Positions 27,158 through 35,400 of a DNA stretch of 64,000 nucleotides are shown in pieces. Under the pieces are notes generated by a model. That model was given only the letters and a program-made list of their open reading frames with translations, did no database searches and was not told the origin of the DNA. Each line of letters begins with the position of its first letter. The stretch's first letter is position 1. The DNA is taken from NCBI RefSeq assembly GCF_025398155.2, contig NZ_CP104562.2:6138001-6202000 (forward strand). The letters run 5' to 3'. Both the position numbers and the translations under genes were made by a program. Source of the DNA: Roseateles amylovorans. Lineage in GTDB: Bacteria > Pseudomonadota > Gammaproteobacteria > Burkholderiales > Burkholderiaceae_C.

Positions 27158-27392
27158 GTTGAAGGTGCCCGGCCGTCTCACGGCTGGGTTAAACGGGAAA
27201 CAGGTGCGCATCCCTGCGATGCAAGGCCTGTGCTGCCCCCGCAACGGTCAGCGGTTCAAGAGTCCTCATGTCGGCGTCCGCACGTCGACGGTCACTGTGT
27301 CCCTCAGGGCATGGGAAGGCGAGGACTCGGTTCCGGGATGCGCCCACCGCATTCCGAAACACGCCGCGAGCCCGGATACCGGCCTGCAACTG
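27158..27392 (+). ncRNA. Cobalamin riboswitch
   Basis: The conserved elements appear in order: GGTGCC at the 5' side, GGGTTAAACGGGAAACAGGTG, the B12 box CCTGTGCTGCCCCCGCAACGGT, GTCACTG, GGGAAGGCG and GCGAGCCCGGATACCGGCCTG, all with the expected spacing. Adenosyl- or hydroxocobalamin binding would normally repress the downstream gene. The element ends about 130 bases before the start codon of the TonB receptor gene, so that receptor is probably a corrinoid transporter. Confidence 0.95.
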
Positions 27393-27518
27393 CTCCGGAA
27401 GCCGCGGGGTGCGGTGCGCCGTCGGCGTCGCACGCCTGTGCGGCGTCGTCCGTGCTCGCCCCGTCGGCCTCCATTCACAGCAATGGCCTGCGGGGACGCG
27501 GGCCGATGGAGCCCACCC

Positions 27519-29840
27519 ATGACCCGCCTCGCTCGTGGATTCACCACGACCATCCGCCGCGCCTGCGGCCACGGCCACACCGCACCCGCCCTTGCCCCCA
27601 GCCCGCTGGCCATCGCCTGCACGGTGGCTGGCCTGGGCCTGACCGGCCTGGCCAGCGCGCAGGATCCGCCAACCGTCATGGCGACGGCGACGGCGACGGC
27701 CACAGCCACAGCCACAGCCACAGCTACAGCCACAACCACAGCCACAACTACCGCCACCACGACAGCAGCGGTGGCCATCACGCCCGGGGCCGCCGGCTCC
27801 AGCACGCTGCCCGAGGTGCGCATCAGCGGCAAGACCGAGGCCAAGCCCACCCTCACCACGCCGACGACCGCCAGCCGCTTGGGCCTAACCCCGCTCGAGA
27901 CCCCCGCGAGCATCGAGCTGCTGAGCGGCGACACGATCCGCGAACGCGGCGACCTCACCGTGCTGGAGGCGGCCAGCCGCGCCACCGGTCTCTCGATGTC
28001 CGCTGCGCCGGGCAACGGGGGCACGTCCATGGGCGCGCGCGGCTTCAATGGCCATGGCTCGGTGATGCAGCTGTTCGATGGCACCCGGCTCTACGTGGCG
28101 GCGGGCACGATCACCTTCCCCTTCGACCCCTGGTCCACCGATCGCATCGAGGTCCTGCGCGGCGCCGCCTCGGTGATCTATGGCGAAGGCGCCATCGGCG
28201 CGGCCATCAACCTGGTGCCCAAGAAGCCGACCCGCACGCCGATTCGGCAGGAAGCCCGCCTCGCGCTCGGGGCCGACCACACCCGCCAACTCGCCTACGG
28301 CAGCGGCGGCGCGCTCGATGAGCGCTGGTCCTACCGCGTGGACATCAGCCACCGCAAGACCGACGGTTTCATGGCCCGGGGCGATGCCGAAAGCCTGGCC
28401 GTCGGCGGCGCGCTGCGTCTGGACCTCTCACCCTCGCTCAACCTCACGCTGTCCCGGGACGAAGGCCATCAACAGCCGCAGACGTATTTCGGCGTGCCGC
28501 TGATCAACGGTCGGCTGGACGATCGCACCAGGCACCAGAACTACAACGCCGAGGATGCCGCGATCAAGTACCGCGACCGTTGGACCCGGCTGGACGCCCA
28601 ATGGACACCGACCGACACGGTGCAGCTGCGCAACCAGCTCTATCACCTCGACAGCCGCAGGCATTGGCGTAATGCCGAGAGCTACACCTGGGACGCGGCC
28701 ACCGGCCAAGTGAAGCAGAGCAGCTTCCTGGAAATCGGCCATGTGCAGGAGCAGCTGGGCAATCGCAGCGATCTGCGGCTCCGACAGGCCGTGGCCGGCA
28801 TGGAGAACCAGCTCAGCCTCGGGCTGGAGTTCAACCGCATCCGCTTCACCCACATCAACGATTCGCCCTATTTCAGCGGCAGCATCGGTGTCGATCCCTT
28901 CGATCCGGTCGTGGGCCGCTATCAGGCCGCCTATCCCTACACGCCGCGCTACCGTGCCCGGTCCACCACACAGGCCTTGTTCCTGGAGAACCGCCTGGCG
29001 GTGAATGCGCAGTGGTCGGTTGTGGCGGGTCTGCGCCAGGACCACGCGAAGATCGCTCGGGAGGATCTGGTCGCGCCGGCCAACAGCTTCGACAAACGCT
29101 TCAACGTCACCACCGGCCGTCTGGGACTGGTGTTCGCGCCCTCGTCTACCCAGTCGGCGTATGCGCAGATCGGCCGTGCGGTCGATCCGCTCGGCGCCTT
29201 GCTCACCACCTCGGCCGCGCAGCAGCAGTTCGAGCTGACCACCGGCCGGCAGGTCGAGGTCGGTTACAAGCAACTGCTGTCCGATCGACGCAGCGCCTGG
29301 ACCGTGGCGGGCTACCGCATCGAGAAGAACAAGCTGCTCTCGCGCGATCCGATCCAGCCCAACGTGCAGCAGCAGATCGGCCAGCAGTCGTCGCAAGGGG
29401 TGGAGGCCTCGGTCGAGCTGGCGCTGGGCAGCGCCTGGCGCCTGGAGGCCAACGTCGCGCGGCTGAGGGCGCGCTATGACGACTTCCGGGAGATCGTCGG
29501 CGGCACGCTGGTCTCTCGCGATGGCAACACGCCGACGGGCGTCCCGGAGACCACCGCCAATGCCTGGCTGCACTGGCGCCTCCTGAGCGACTGGACCGCC
29601 TCGGCCGGCATCCGCCACGTGGGACGCCGACAAGTGGACACCGCCAACAGCCGACAGATCGCGTCCTACACGGTGACCGATGCCGTGCTCGCTTGGCAGG
29701 CACGGCCGGATCTTCGCCTCGGCCTGCAGATCGTCAACCTGCTGGATCGGACCTATGCGATCAGCACGTCCAACAACGGCAACCAGTGGCTGCTCGGACG
29801 GCCGCGCAGCGTGGAGCTGTCCGCCTATGTCCGCTTCTGA
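27519..29840 (+). CDS. TonB-dependent receptor under cobalamin control
   Basis: A 773-residue receptor. The start at 27519 is chosen because it lies after the riboswitch and gives a long leader ending in GLTGLASAQ. An Ala-Thr low-complexity run (about residues 54-80) separates the signal from the plug, which carries TPASIELLSG, ARGFNGHGS and VLRGAASVIYGEGAIGAAIN. The barrel ends in YVRF. Riboswitch control points to a corrinoid ligand, though the plug resembles the siderophore group more than E. coli BtuB. It overlaps the PepSY gene by 14 bases. Confidence 0.92.
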   Translation: MTRLARGFTTTIRRACGHGHTAPALAPSPLAIACTVAGLGLTGLASAQDPPTVMATATATATATATATATATTTATTTATTTAAVAITPGAAGSSTLPEVRISGKTEAKPTLTTPTTASRLGLTPLETPASIELLSGDTIRERGDLTVLEAASRATGLSMSAAPGNGGTSMGARGFNGHGSVMQLFDGTRLYVAAGTITFPFDPWSTDRIEVLRGAASVIYGEGAIGAAINLVPKKPTRTPIRQEARLALGADHTRQLAYGSGGALDERWSYRVDISHRKTDGFMARGDAESLAVGGALRLDLSPSLNLTLSRDEGHQQPQTYFGVPLINGRLDDRTRHQNYNAEDAAIKYRDRWTRLDAQWTPTDTVQLRNQLYHLDSRRHWRNAESYTWDAATGQVKQSSFLEIGHVQEQLGNRSDLRLRQAVAGMENQLSLGLEFNRIRFTHINDSPYFSGSIGVDPFDPVVGRYQAAYPYTPRYRARSTTQALFLENRLAVNAQWSVVAGLRQDHAKIAREDLVAPANSFDKRFNVTTGRLGLVFAPSSTQSAYAQIGRAVDPLGALLTTSAAQQQFELTTGRQVEVGYKQLLSDRRSAWTVAGYRIEKNKLLSRDPIQPNVQQQIGQQSSQGVEASVELALGSAWRLEANVARLRARYDDFREIVGGTLVSRDGNTPTGVPETTANAWLHWRLLSDWTASAGIRHVGRRQVDTANSRQIASYTVTDAVLAWQARPDLRLGLQIVNLLDRTYAISTSNNGNQWLLGRPRSVELSAYVRF
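27676..27772 (+). repeat. ACAGCC-type hexanucleotide repeat inside receptor gene
   Basis: GCGACG and ACAGCC hexamers follow one another, encoding alternating Ala-Thr just after the signal peptide. The unit length keeps the frame, so copy-number change would only lengthen or shorten the linker. Confidence 0.85.
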
Positions 29841-31467
29841 CACGGCAGCGCCCCGCCGCTGGGCCGCTGTGGCACCGGCGTGGCCGGTGCTTCGACGCGC
29901 GCTCTATCTGACCCACCGTTGGCTGGGCATCGCCGGCTGCCTGCTCTTCGTCATCTGGTTCCTGTCGGGGCTGGTGATGATGTTCGTGGGCTATCCCGCG
30001 CTCACCCAGGCAGAGCGGCTCACCGGACTGGCGCCACTGCGCACCGATCAGGTCCGGGTGAATCCGGCCGCGGTGTGGCGCGAGCTGCCGGACGCGGTTC
30101 GTGCACGGCCGCCACGCCGCATGACACTGGAGATGATGGCCACCGCCACACCCGAGGGCGACGCATTCCAACCGGTCTGGCGGGTCGTGGATGCGAAGGG
30201 ACGAGCGCATGCGTGGTCCGCCGTCAATGGCCGCGCCCTCGGGCCGGTGGACGCGACGGCGGCCACTCGCATCGGTCAGGCCTTCTCCCGATCGCCGGGC
30301 GCCCGCGTGGTCGAGACCCTCGATCGCGATCAGTGGACGGTGCCGCAAGGTCTGGACGCGCTGCGGCCGCTGCACCGCGTGGAGGTGGGTGATGCCGCAG
30401 GCACCATGCTCTACATCTCCGCCGTCACCGGCGAGGTCGTGCGCGACACCACCCGCCATGAGCGCTTCTGGAACTGGCTGGGTTCGGTGCCGCATTGGCT
30501 CTACTTCACGCCGCTGCGCGCCGACCCACCGCTGTGGCGCACCGTGGTGTTGTGGGTCAGCGGCGCGGGCATTGCCTCGGCGGTCTCCGGCATGGTGATC
30601 GGCCTGATGCGCGTGCGGCTGCGCCAGCGTTTCAAGAACGGCAGTTGCTCTCCGTACCGTGGATGGATGCGCTGGCACCATCTGACCGGCCTGATGGGCG
30701 GCTTGTTGGTCTGCACCTGGGTGGCCAGCGGCTGGCTGTCGATGGACCCCAATCGATGGTTCCAGCGCACCGGATCGGACGAAGCGGCGCAGCTGCGCTG
30801 GCAAGGGCCGTTCACGCCCGACCTGTCGGCACTCGGCCCACCGCCGCTGCCCGATGCACGTGAACTGCAACTCCTGTCCTTCGACGGGCGCTTGCTGATG
30901 CAGTGGCGCGATGCGGCCGGCCACCGGCAGGTGGTGGACGCGCGCACGGGTACGGCCTTCGCGCTCTCCGACGAGGACCTGACCGCCGCCGCTCGGCGCT
31001 TCATGCCCGATGCGACGCCCCCGGCGCTGCAGTGGCTCGACCGCGAGGACGCGCATTGGTACAGCCACCACGGCACGCGGGTGCTGCCGGTGTGGCGGGT
31101 GCGGTTCACCGATGCGGCGCTGACCTGGCTGCATGTGGATCCGGCGAATGGGCAGATCCTCGGCGTCAGCCAGGCGCAGGCGCGATGGCGCCGCTGGCTG
31201 TTCAACGCGCCGCACAGCCTCGACTTCCCATGGCTGATTCAACGCCGCCCGCTCTGGGAGGTGGTGACCGGACTGCTGCTGGCGGCTGGATCCATCGTCG
31301 CCATCAGCGGCATGGTGATCGGTTGGCGGCGCTTGCGTCACCCGTCACGCCGTCGCAGCGGCGCGCAGGATGCGAAAGGCGCGGACGGTGCGAAAGGCAC
31401 GAAAGGCACGAAAGGCACGAAAGGCGCGAAAGGCACGAAAGGCGCGAAAGGCGCGAAAGGCGCTTGA
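29827..31467 (+). CDS. PepSY-type membrane protein with Lys-Gly tail repeats
   Basis: A 546-residue PepSY_TM protein. Helices include HRWLGIAGCLLFVIWFLSGL, then a large periplasmic part with PepSY repeats, then WMRWHHLTGLMGGLLVCTWVASG with the conserved His pair, and a final helix near residue 500. The last 30 residues are a Gly-x-Lys type tripeptide repeat encoded by 9-bp units. The start overlaps the receptor stop, so translation is coupled. Likely reduces or processes the imported chelate, here probably a corrinoid or metal complex. Confidence 0.85.
   Translation: MSASDTAAPRRWAAVAPAWPVLRRALYLTHRWLGIAGCLLFVIWFLSGLVMMFVGYPALTQAERLTGLAPLRTDQVRVNPAAVWRELPDAVRARPPRRMTLEMMATATPEGDAFQPVWRVVDAKGRAHAWSAVNGRALGPVDATAATRIGQAFSRSPGARVVETLDRDQWTVPQGLDALRPLHRVEVGDAAGTMLYISAVTGEVVRDTTRHERFWNWLGSVPHWLYFTPLRADPPLWRTVVLWVSGAGIASAVSGMVIGLMRVRLRQRFKNGSCSPYRGWMRWHHLTGLMGGLLVCTWVASGWLSMDPNRWFQRTGSDEAAQLRWQGPFTPDLSALGPPPLPDARELQLLSFDGRLLMQWRDAAGHRQVVDARTGTAFALSDEDLTAAARRFMPDATPPALQWLDREDAHWYSHHGTRVLPVWRVRFTDAALTWLHVDPANGQILGVSQAQARWRRWLFNAPHSLDFPWLIQRRPLWEVVTGLLLAAGSIVAISGMVIGWRRLRHPSRRRSGAQDAKGADGAKGTKGTKGTKGAKGTKGAKGAKGA
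31371..31466 (+). repeat. 9-bp tandem repeat at end of PepSY gene
   Basis: About nine copies of a nonamer GCGAAAGGC or ACGAAAGGC run into the stop codon, encoding KGA/KGT units. Near-identity of the units suggests recent slippage expansion. Confidence 0.9.
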
Positions 31468-31503
31468 GGGCTGAGGCGACCGGCGGGGCGGTGTCGCACC
31501 ACC

Positions 31504-31564
31504 TTCGCGCCTGCACCCATGCCTTCGGTGCGTGGCGCAGGGCGCCCACGGCGATGCGTACCCT
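31504..31564 (+). promoter_or_regulatory. PIP-box promoter of the SET-domain gene
   Basis: TTCGC (31504-31508), 15 bases, TTCGG (31524-31528), 30 bases, then TACCCT (31559-31564) exactly match the plant-inducible-promoter consensus TTCGB-N15-TTCGB-N30-32-YANNNT. HrpX (Xanthomonas) and HrpB (Ralstonia) type AraC activators use this element to switch on T3SS and effector genes. The GTG start of the SET gene lies 30 bases downstream of the -10. Confidence 0.85.
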
Positions 31565-31593
31565 GGCTGTTTGCGCCACCGGGGAGCCTCGCC

Positions 31594-32544
31594 GTGAACG
31601 TCGCCGCCACCACCACCCGTACCTGGGACAAGTCCGCCGTTGATCGCCTGCTCTGGGAGCGCTACCACGCGATCCACACGCTGCCGAGGGCCCAGCGCCG
31701 ACGCGCCCACATGGACCATGTGCTGAGCTGCCGGGAACGCCTGCTCAGCCTGATGCCCGCAGAGCCTGACGAAGGGAGCGGCCCCGCCGAGGACGGCCCG
31801 CGCGTGCCCAGCCTGCCCGCCGACAGCCAGCTCAGCCTGTCCGAGCGGACTCGCCAGCTGGAGCTGCTCTCCTACGGCACCGAACGCTGGCTCGCCTTGC
31901 TCCAGCAGGTGCGCAACGACCACCGCCAGCGGGTCACCCGCCGCGCCTATCGCCACGACCGCTGCGGCGATCCGCCGTTCCGCGATGCCGACCACGGCGT
32001 GATCCACATCCTCGACGTGCTGGACCGGCCCGACGACTTTGCCGATGTCGAGCCCTTCACCGCCTCGCGCAACAGCCGGCGCACCCGGTCCTCCACCTGC
32101 CTGCGCCACCTGGAACCCCGCCAGTTGACCGCCGCCGACCTGCGCTCGCCCAGCGAGAGCGCTCTCATCGGCCAATGGGGCGTGTTCGCCCGCACCCACA
32201 TCCCTGCCGGCACCTGTCTGGGCGTGTACGGCGGCCAGTTGATGGACGAGGTGGACATCTTCCTGCTCGACGACGACCGCTACCTCATGGCCGCGGCCGA
32301 AGAGCCCGGCACGCTGGCGGTGAACGGCGAGAACCTGATGTCGCTGATGAACACCTTGTTCACTGTGGATGCCGAGGGCCGTGTGACCGGTCATCCCGAG
32401 ACTGGCTACAACGTCAGCGGCGAGAGCTTCCGGGTGGCGATGCGCCACGGCTGGCAGGCCCGCATCCATGCCTTCCGCGCCGCCACCGACATTCCCGCCG
32501 GCACCGAGCTGCGCTGGAACTACGACCTGGGCGAACGTCGCTGA
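31594..32544 (+). CDS. SET-domain protein, candidate type III effector
   Basis: A 316-residue protein from a GTG start with GGGGAG ribosome site. An ATG at 31519 lies upstream of the -10 element and cannot be used from that promoter. The N-terminal 185 residues are helical and unfamiliar. Residues about 190-312 form a SET methyltransferase-like domain: GQWGVFARTHIPAGTCLGVYGG, a LMNTLF segment at the place of the usual NHxC loop, and AFRAATDIPAGTELRWNYDL at the end. Bacterial SET proteins can methylate host histones after T3 or T4 secretion. The perfect PIP box and neighbouring T3SS locus support an effector role; catalytic competence is uncertain because the NHxC loop is altered. Confidence 0.75.
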   Translation: MNVAATTTRTWDKSAVDRLLWERYHAIHTLPRAQRRRAHMDHVLSCRERLLSLMPAEPDEGSGPAEDGPRVPSLPADSQLSLSERTRQLELLSYGTERWLALLQQVRNDHRQRVTRRAYRHDRCGDPPFRDADHGVIHILDVLDRPDDFADVEPFTASRNSRRTRSSTCLRHLEPRQLTAADLRSPSESALIGQWGVFARTHIPAGTCLGVYGGQLMDEVDIFLLDDDRYLMAAAEEPGTLAVNGENLMSLMNTLFTVDAEGRVTGHPETGYNVSGESFRVAMRHGWQARIHAFRAATDIPAGTELRWNYDLGERR

Positions 32545-32592
32545 GTCCTTGTGTCGGCGTGATGACAGATCCGCACGACAGGCTCGGTCAGG

Positions 32593-32637
32593 TTCGGATC
32601 CAGGCGCAGCGCTTCGCATGAGGCGGCACCCCTTCGC
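32593..32637 (+). promoter_or_regulatory. Tandem triple PIP half-sites before effector gene
   Basis: TTCGG (32593-32597), TTCGC (32613-32617) and TTCGC (32633-32637) are each exactly 20 bases apart, so two overlapping PIP boxes share the middle half-site. At the proper distance (30 bases) from the last half-site lies GACAGT (32668-32673), which fits the -10 pattern except for its first base. This sits about 110 bases before the ATG of the downstream gene. Confidence 0.75.
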
Positions 32638-32744
32638 CTGAGCCCAGCGCACGCCTGGGTGGGCGCTGACAGTCGCGGTCGGATGTCAGCCATGCCTCGG
32701 CCGTGGGGCATCGTCGATCGTGTCACGTCGAAGGGAGTTCCGCC

Positions 32745-35135
32745 ATGGTCAGTTCCGTTCAGAACCGCCAGTCACCGACCGTTCAGGACCCCACCCCGGC
32801 CACACCGCCCAACACGCCCGCGACGCCCGCGACGCCCACCACCCCGCCCGGCGGCCAGCCCGGCGGCAGCTTCCAGGACACGCGGCTGAGCGCGCGACCC
32901 CAGCGCCGCAACAGTGAAGGGGACAGCGTCGCGCCGCGCAGTCAGTCGCTGCCGCGCAGCCAGTCTCTGCCACCGCCGCTTCAGCGTGACGGCGGCAGCG
33001 CGGTGTCAGCCCAGCAGCGACGCCCCTCGCTCGACACCTCGCCCGCCACGCTCAATACCGCCAACACGCCCACCACGCCCCGGGCGTCCACGCCCACGGG
33101 CGGCTCTCCCCAGCCCACCACGCCGACCGCTGCGGCGGCCGCCACTGCCTCCACTGCAGCGGCCACCGTGACCGCACCGGTGACGACGACGCCGTCGTCG
33201 CCCGCCACCCCAACCGCCACCACGCCGACGACACCCACCCCAGCCCGCGAACCATGGGCGCCCAGCACCGGCCACACCTTGACGCGCACCTCGTCGATGC
33301 CGACCACCAGCGCCGCCACGACGACCGCGCAGACGTCGACGGTGCGTCGAAACTCGATCGACCTGCAGGGCCCAGCCACCGCCACGTCAGCCGCCACGAC
33401 CGTTGCCAACACCGCCACCACGCCGGCCACGCCCCCCACGACCACCCACGTCGACGGCAATGTCAGCGCCAATCCGAACCCCAATGCCAATGCCAATGCC
33501 AATGCCAATCCGAATCCGGGCCTGCCCTCCGGGCGCCCGCCGCTGACGAGGAGCCAATCGGCAGAAGCGCTCCCATCGTCCGCCACAGCCGCTTCCACCG
33601 CAGAAGTGCCGGCGCGTCGCCAATCGGCCGATCTGTCGACGTCCAGCGCCACGCAGCAGCCCAGCCTGGGGGAGCGTCCGACCGAACGCCCCACGCCCGC
33701 GAGGACATCCTCGCTGGATGGCAACGGCAAGGCACCGGCGCTCGCCGGCAACACCAGCAGCAGCACCAACGCCACCAGCGCCAGCACCACCAGCCTCGTC
33801 AAGCCGCAGACATCGCCGACCAACGACCCGTGGACGCCCGACACCACCCGGCTGCCGCAGCGCCGTGAATCGCTGCCGGGGCCAAGCAAGACGTCTGGCG
33901 GCGAAGGGGCCGCACGGCCTCGTCTCTCGCTCGAACTGCCGCGACCTGCGGCGAGCACCACCACGGCAAGCTCGCCGCAAATACCGTCGCCCGCCAGCGG
34001 CCTCAGCGGCAGCCAGGTGCCGTTCCATCCGCTGCAAACCCCCACCGGCCGTCAAGCCAGCGCCGGGGGCAGCGCGGGATCGCCACAGGTGCCTGCCACG
34101 CTCACTCAGCCCCTCGCGCAGCCGCCCCAACTGAACACGCCCCCCGCCCTCAGCCCAGCCGGGACGCCCACGGCCCAGTCCACAGCGGTCCAGGGGACCG
34201 GCAGCGGGCCGGACGTTCCCCCGCCGACGTCCGGCGGCGCGGGCGCTGGCCAGGAGGCGGCGGCGGCGCGCCCACCCGTCACTCGGGACCAGTTGCTGAG
34301 CGCGTTGTGGGCCACCTTCGGCCAGCGCTCGGTCACCTACGGCGGTGGCCATGCGATCGCCCTGGCGGTACAGGCGCTGACCCTGACGGCCGGTGGCAAG
34401 CTCGGTGCCTCCAAGGAAACCTTGACGGCCACCGCCTCCGCGATGGGCGGCTTGGCCGCGGCGATCGGCAAGGAGGTCGTCGGCGAGAACATGAAGACCG
34501 CTCCGTCGCTGGGCGCCACCATCTCGCTGCCGGACAAGACCTTCCTTCAACGCGAGTTGCCGCGAATGATGGCCGGCTTCAACGACATGTGGACCTCGAT
34601 CGCCGGCGGCATGGCGGGCGCGGCCATCGGCGCCAAGGTCACACCGATGCTCACCGAGACCTTCAAGGCCCAAGGCTATTCCGAGCCCATGGCCCAAGCC
34701 GCGGCCATGATGGTCTCGGCCGTCGGCCAGCGCGCCGTCAGCATCGGCTGCGACACGCTCTCCGACCTGACCTCCACCCTGATGAAGAGCAGGCTCCCCG
34801 GCGCCACCGCCGGCCATTCGGTCAATGACTCGGTCGACTATCACACCATGGCCGCCGGCATCGCGGCGCGCATGCTCATCAATTTCGGTCTGACCCTGCC
34901 CAATGGCATGCCCATCGCCCTGGGCGACAAGCTCCAGGACGCCAACCCCTTCCACAAGGCCGCCGAAGGCAACTACCCCGCCTGGATCGGCCTGAATTTC
35001 TGGATCAACGCCAAGGCGAACCTGGCCAATGGACTGAAGTTGATCGTGCCGCCTCGGGACACCACGAACCCCACCCCCACCCCCAACCCCGTCACCCACC
35101 CCACCCCGGATCTGGAGATGGGCCACCTGCGCTGA
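32745..35135 (+). CDS. Large Ser/Thr/Pro-rich protein, candidate type III effector
   Basis: A 796-residue protein; the ATG at 32745 has an AAGGGAG ribosome site. Residues 1-510 are disordered and rich in Thr, Pro, Ser and Ala, with five RRxS motifs (RRNS, RRPS, RRNS, RRQS, RRES at about 54, 92, 201, 291, 373), two adjacent RSQSLP motifs (65-76) and RTSSMP (181). These match basophilic-kinase and 14-3-3 mode-1 motifs. Residues 510-770 are helical with several hydrophobic stretches. No family recognised. Secretion-signal-like N-terminus and tandem PIP half-sites upstream suggest a T3SS substrate; a translocator is the alternative. Confidence 0.65.
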   Translation: MVSSVQNRQSPTVQDPTPATPPNTPATPATPTTPPGGQPGGSFQDTRLSARPQRRNSEGDSVAPRSQSLPRSQSLPPPLQRDGGSAVSAQQRRPSLDTSPATLNTANTPTTPRASTPTGGSPQPTTPTAAAAATASTAAATVTAPVTTTPSSPATPTATTPTTPTPAREPWAPSTGHTLTRTSSMPTTSAATTTAQTSTVRRNSIDLQGPATATSAATTVANTATTPATPPTTTHVDGNVSANPNPNANANANANPNPGLPSGRPPLTRSQSAEALPSSATAASTAEVPARRQSADLSTSSATQQPSLGERPTERPTPARTSSLDGNGKAPALAGNTSSSTNATSASTTSLVKPQTSPTNDPWTPDTTRLPQRRESLPGPSKTSGGEGAARPRLSLELPRPAASTTTASSPQIPSPASGLSGSQVPFHPLQTPTGRQASAGGSAGSPQVPATLTQPLAQPPQLNTPPALSPAGTPTAQSTAVQGTGSGPDVPPPTSGGAGAGQEAAAARPPVTRDQLLSALWATFGQRSVTYGGGHAIALAVQALTLTAGGKLGASKETLTATASAMGGLAAAIGKEVVGENMKTAPSLGATISLPDKTFLQRELPRMMAGFNDMWTSIAGGMAGAAIGAKVTPMLTETFKAQGYSEPMAQAAAMMVSAVGQRAVSIGCDTLSDLTSTLMKSRLPGATAGHSVNDSVDYHTMAAGIAARMLINFGLTLPNGMPIALGDKLQDANPFHKAAEGNYPAWIGLNFWINAKANLANGLKLIVPPRDTTNPTPTPNPVTHPTPDLEMGHLR

Positions 35136-35139
35136 GCCC

Positions 35140-35166
35140 CGCCGTGGGGCACGCCGCACCACGGCG
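35140..35166. terminator. Hairpin after effector gene, weak terminator candidate
   Basis: Perfect 8-bp arms CGCCGTGG / CCACGGCG flank an 11-base loop just after the stop codon. No T tract follows, so intrinsic termination is doubtful. Confidence 0.35.
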
Positions 35167-35400
35167 CTGAGACGCACCGCGCGCCCGCGCCCAGCGGACG
35201 CCGTCCGTCACCTTTCGTTGCCAGACACGCTGCAGGCAAGACCTGGCGCCTGGACGTTGTCACATGGCGCCCGTAAACTTCGTCACGTCTCATGCGGTCC
35301 GCACGTCAGCGGACCCGCCCAGCGACCGCCCCCCTGCAGCGCGATTCAATGCGCCACGATCGGCGGCGACTGTCGGCGAGCGTCATGAAGGGCAGATGAA

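Noticed and set aside
27138..27518. Extension of the TonB receptor into the riboswitch
   Set aside because: The open frame spans structured riboswitch RNA; the start after the riboswitch gives a normal signal peptide.
33040..34250. Long minus-strand frames rich in Gly, Val and Arg
   Set aside because: They are shadows of the Thr/Pro/Ala-rich effector gene on the plus strand.
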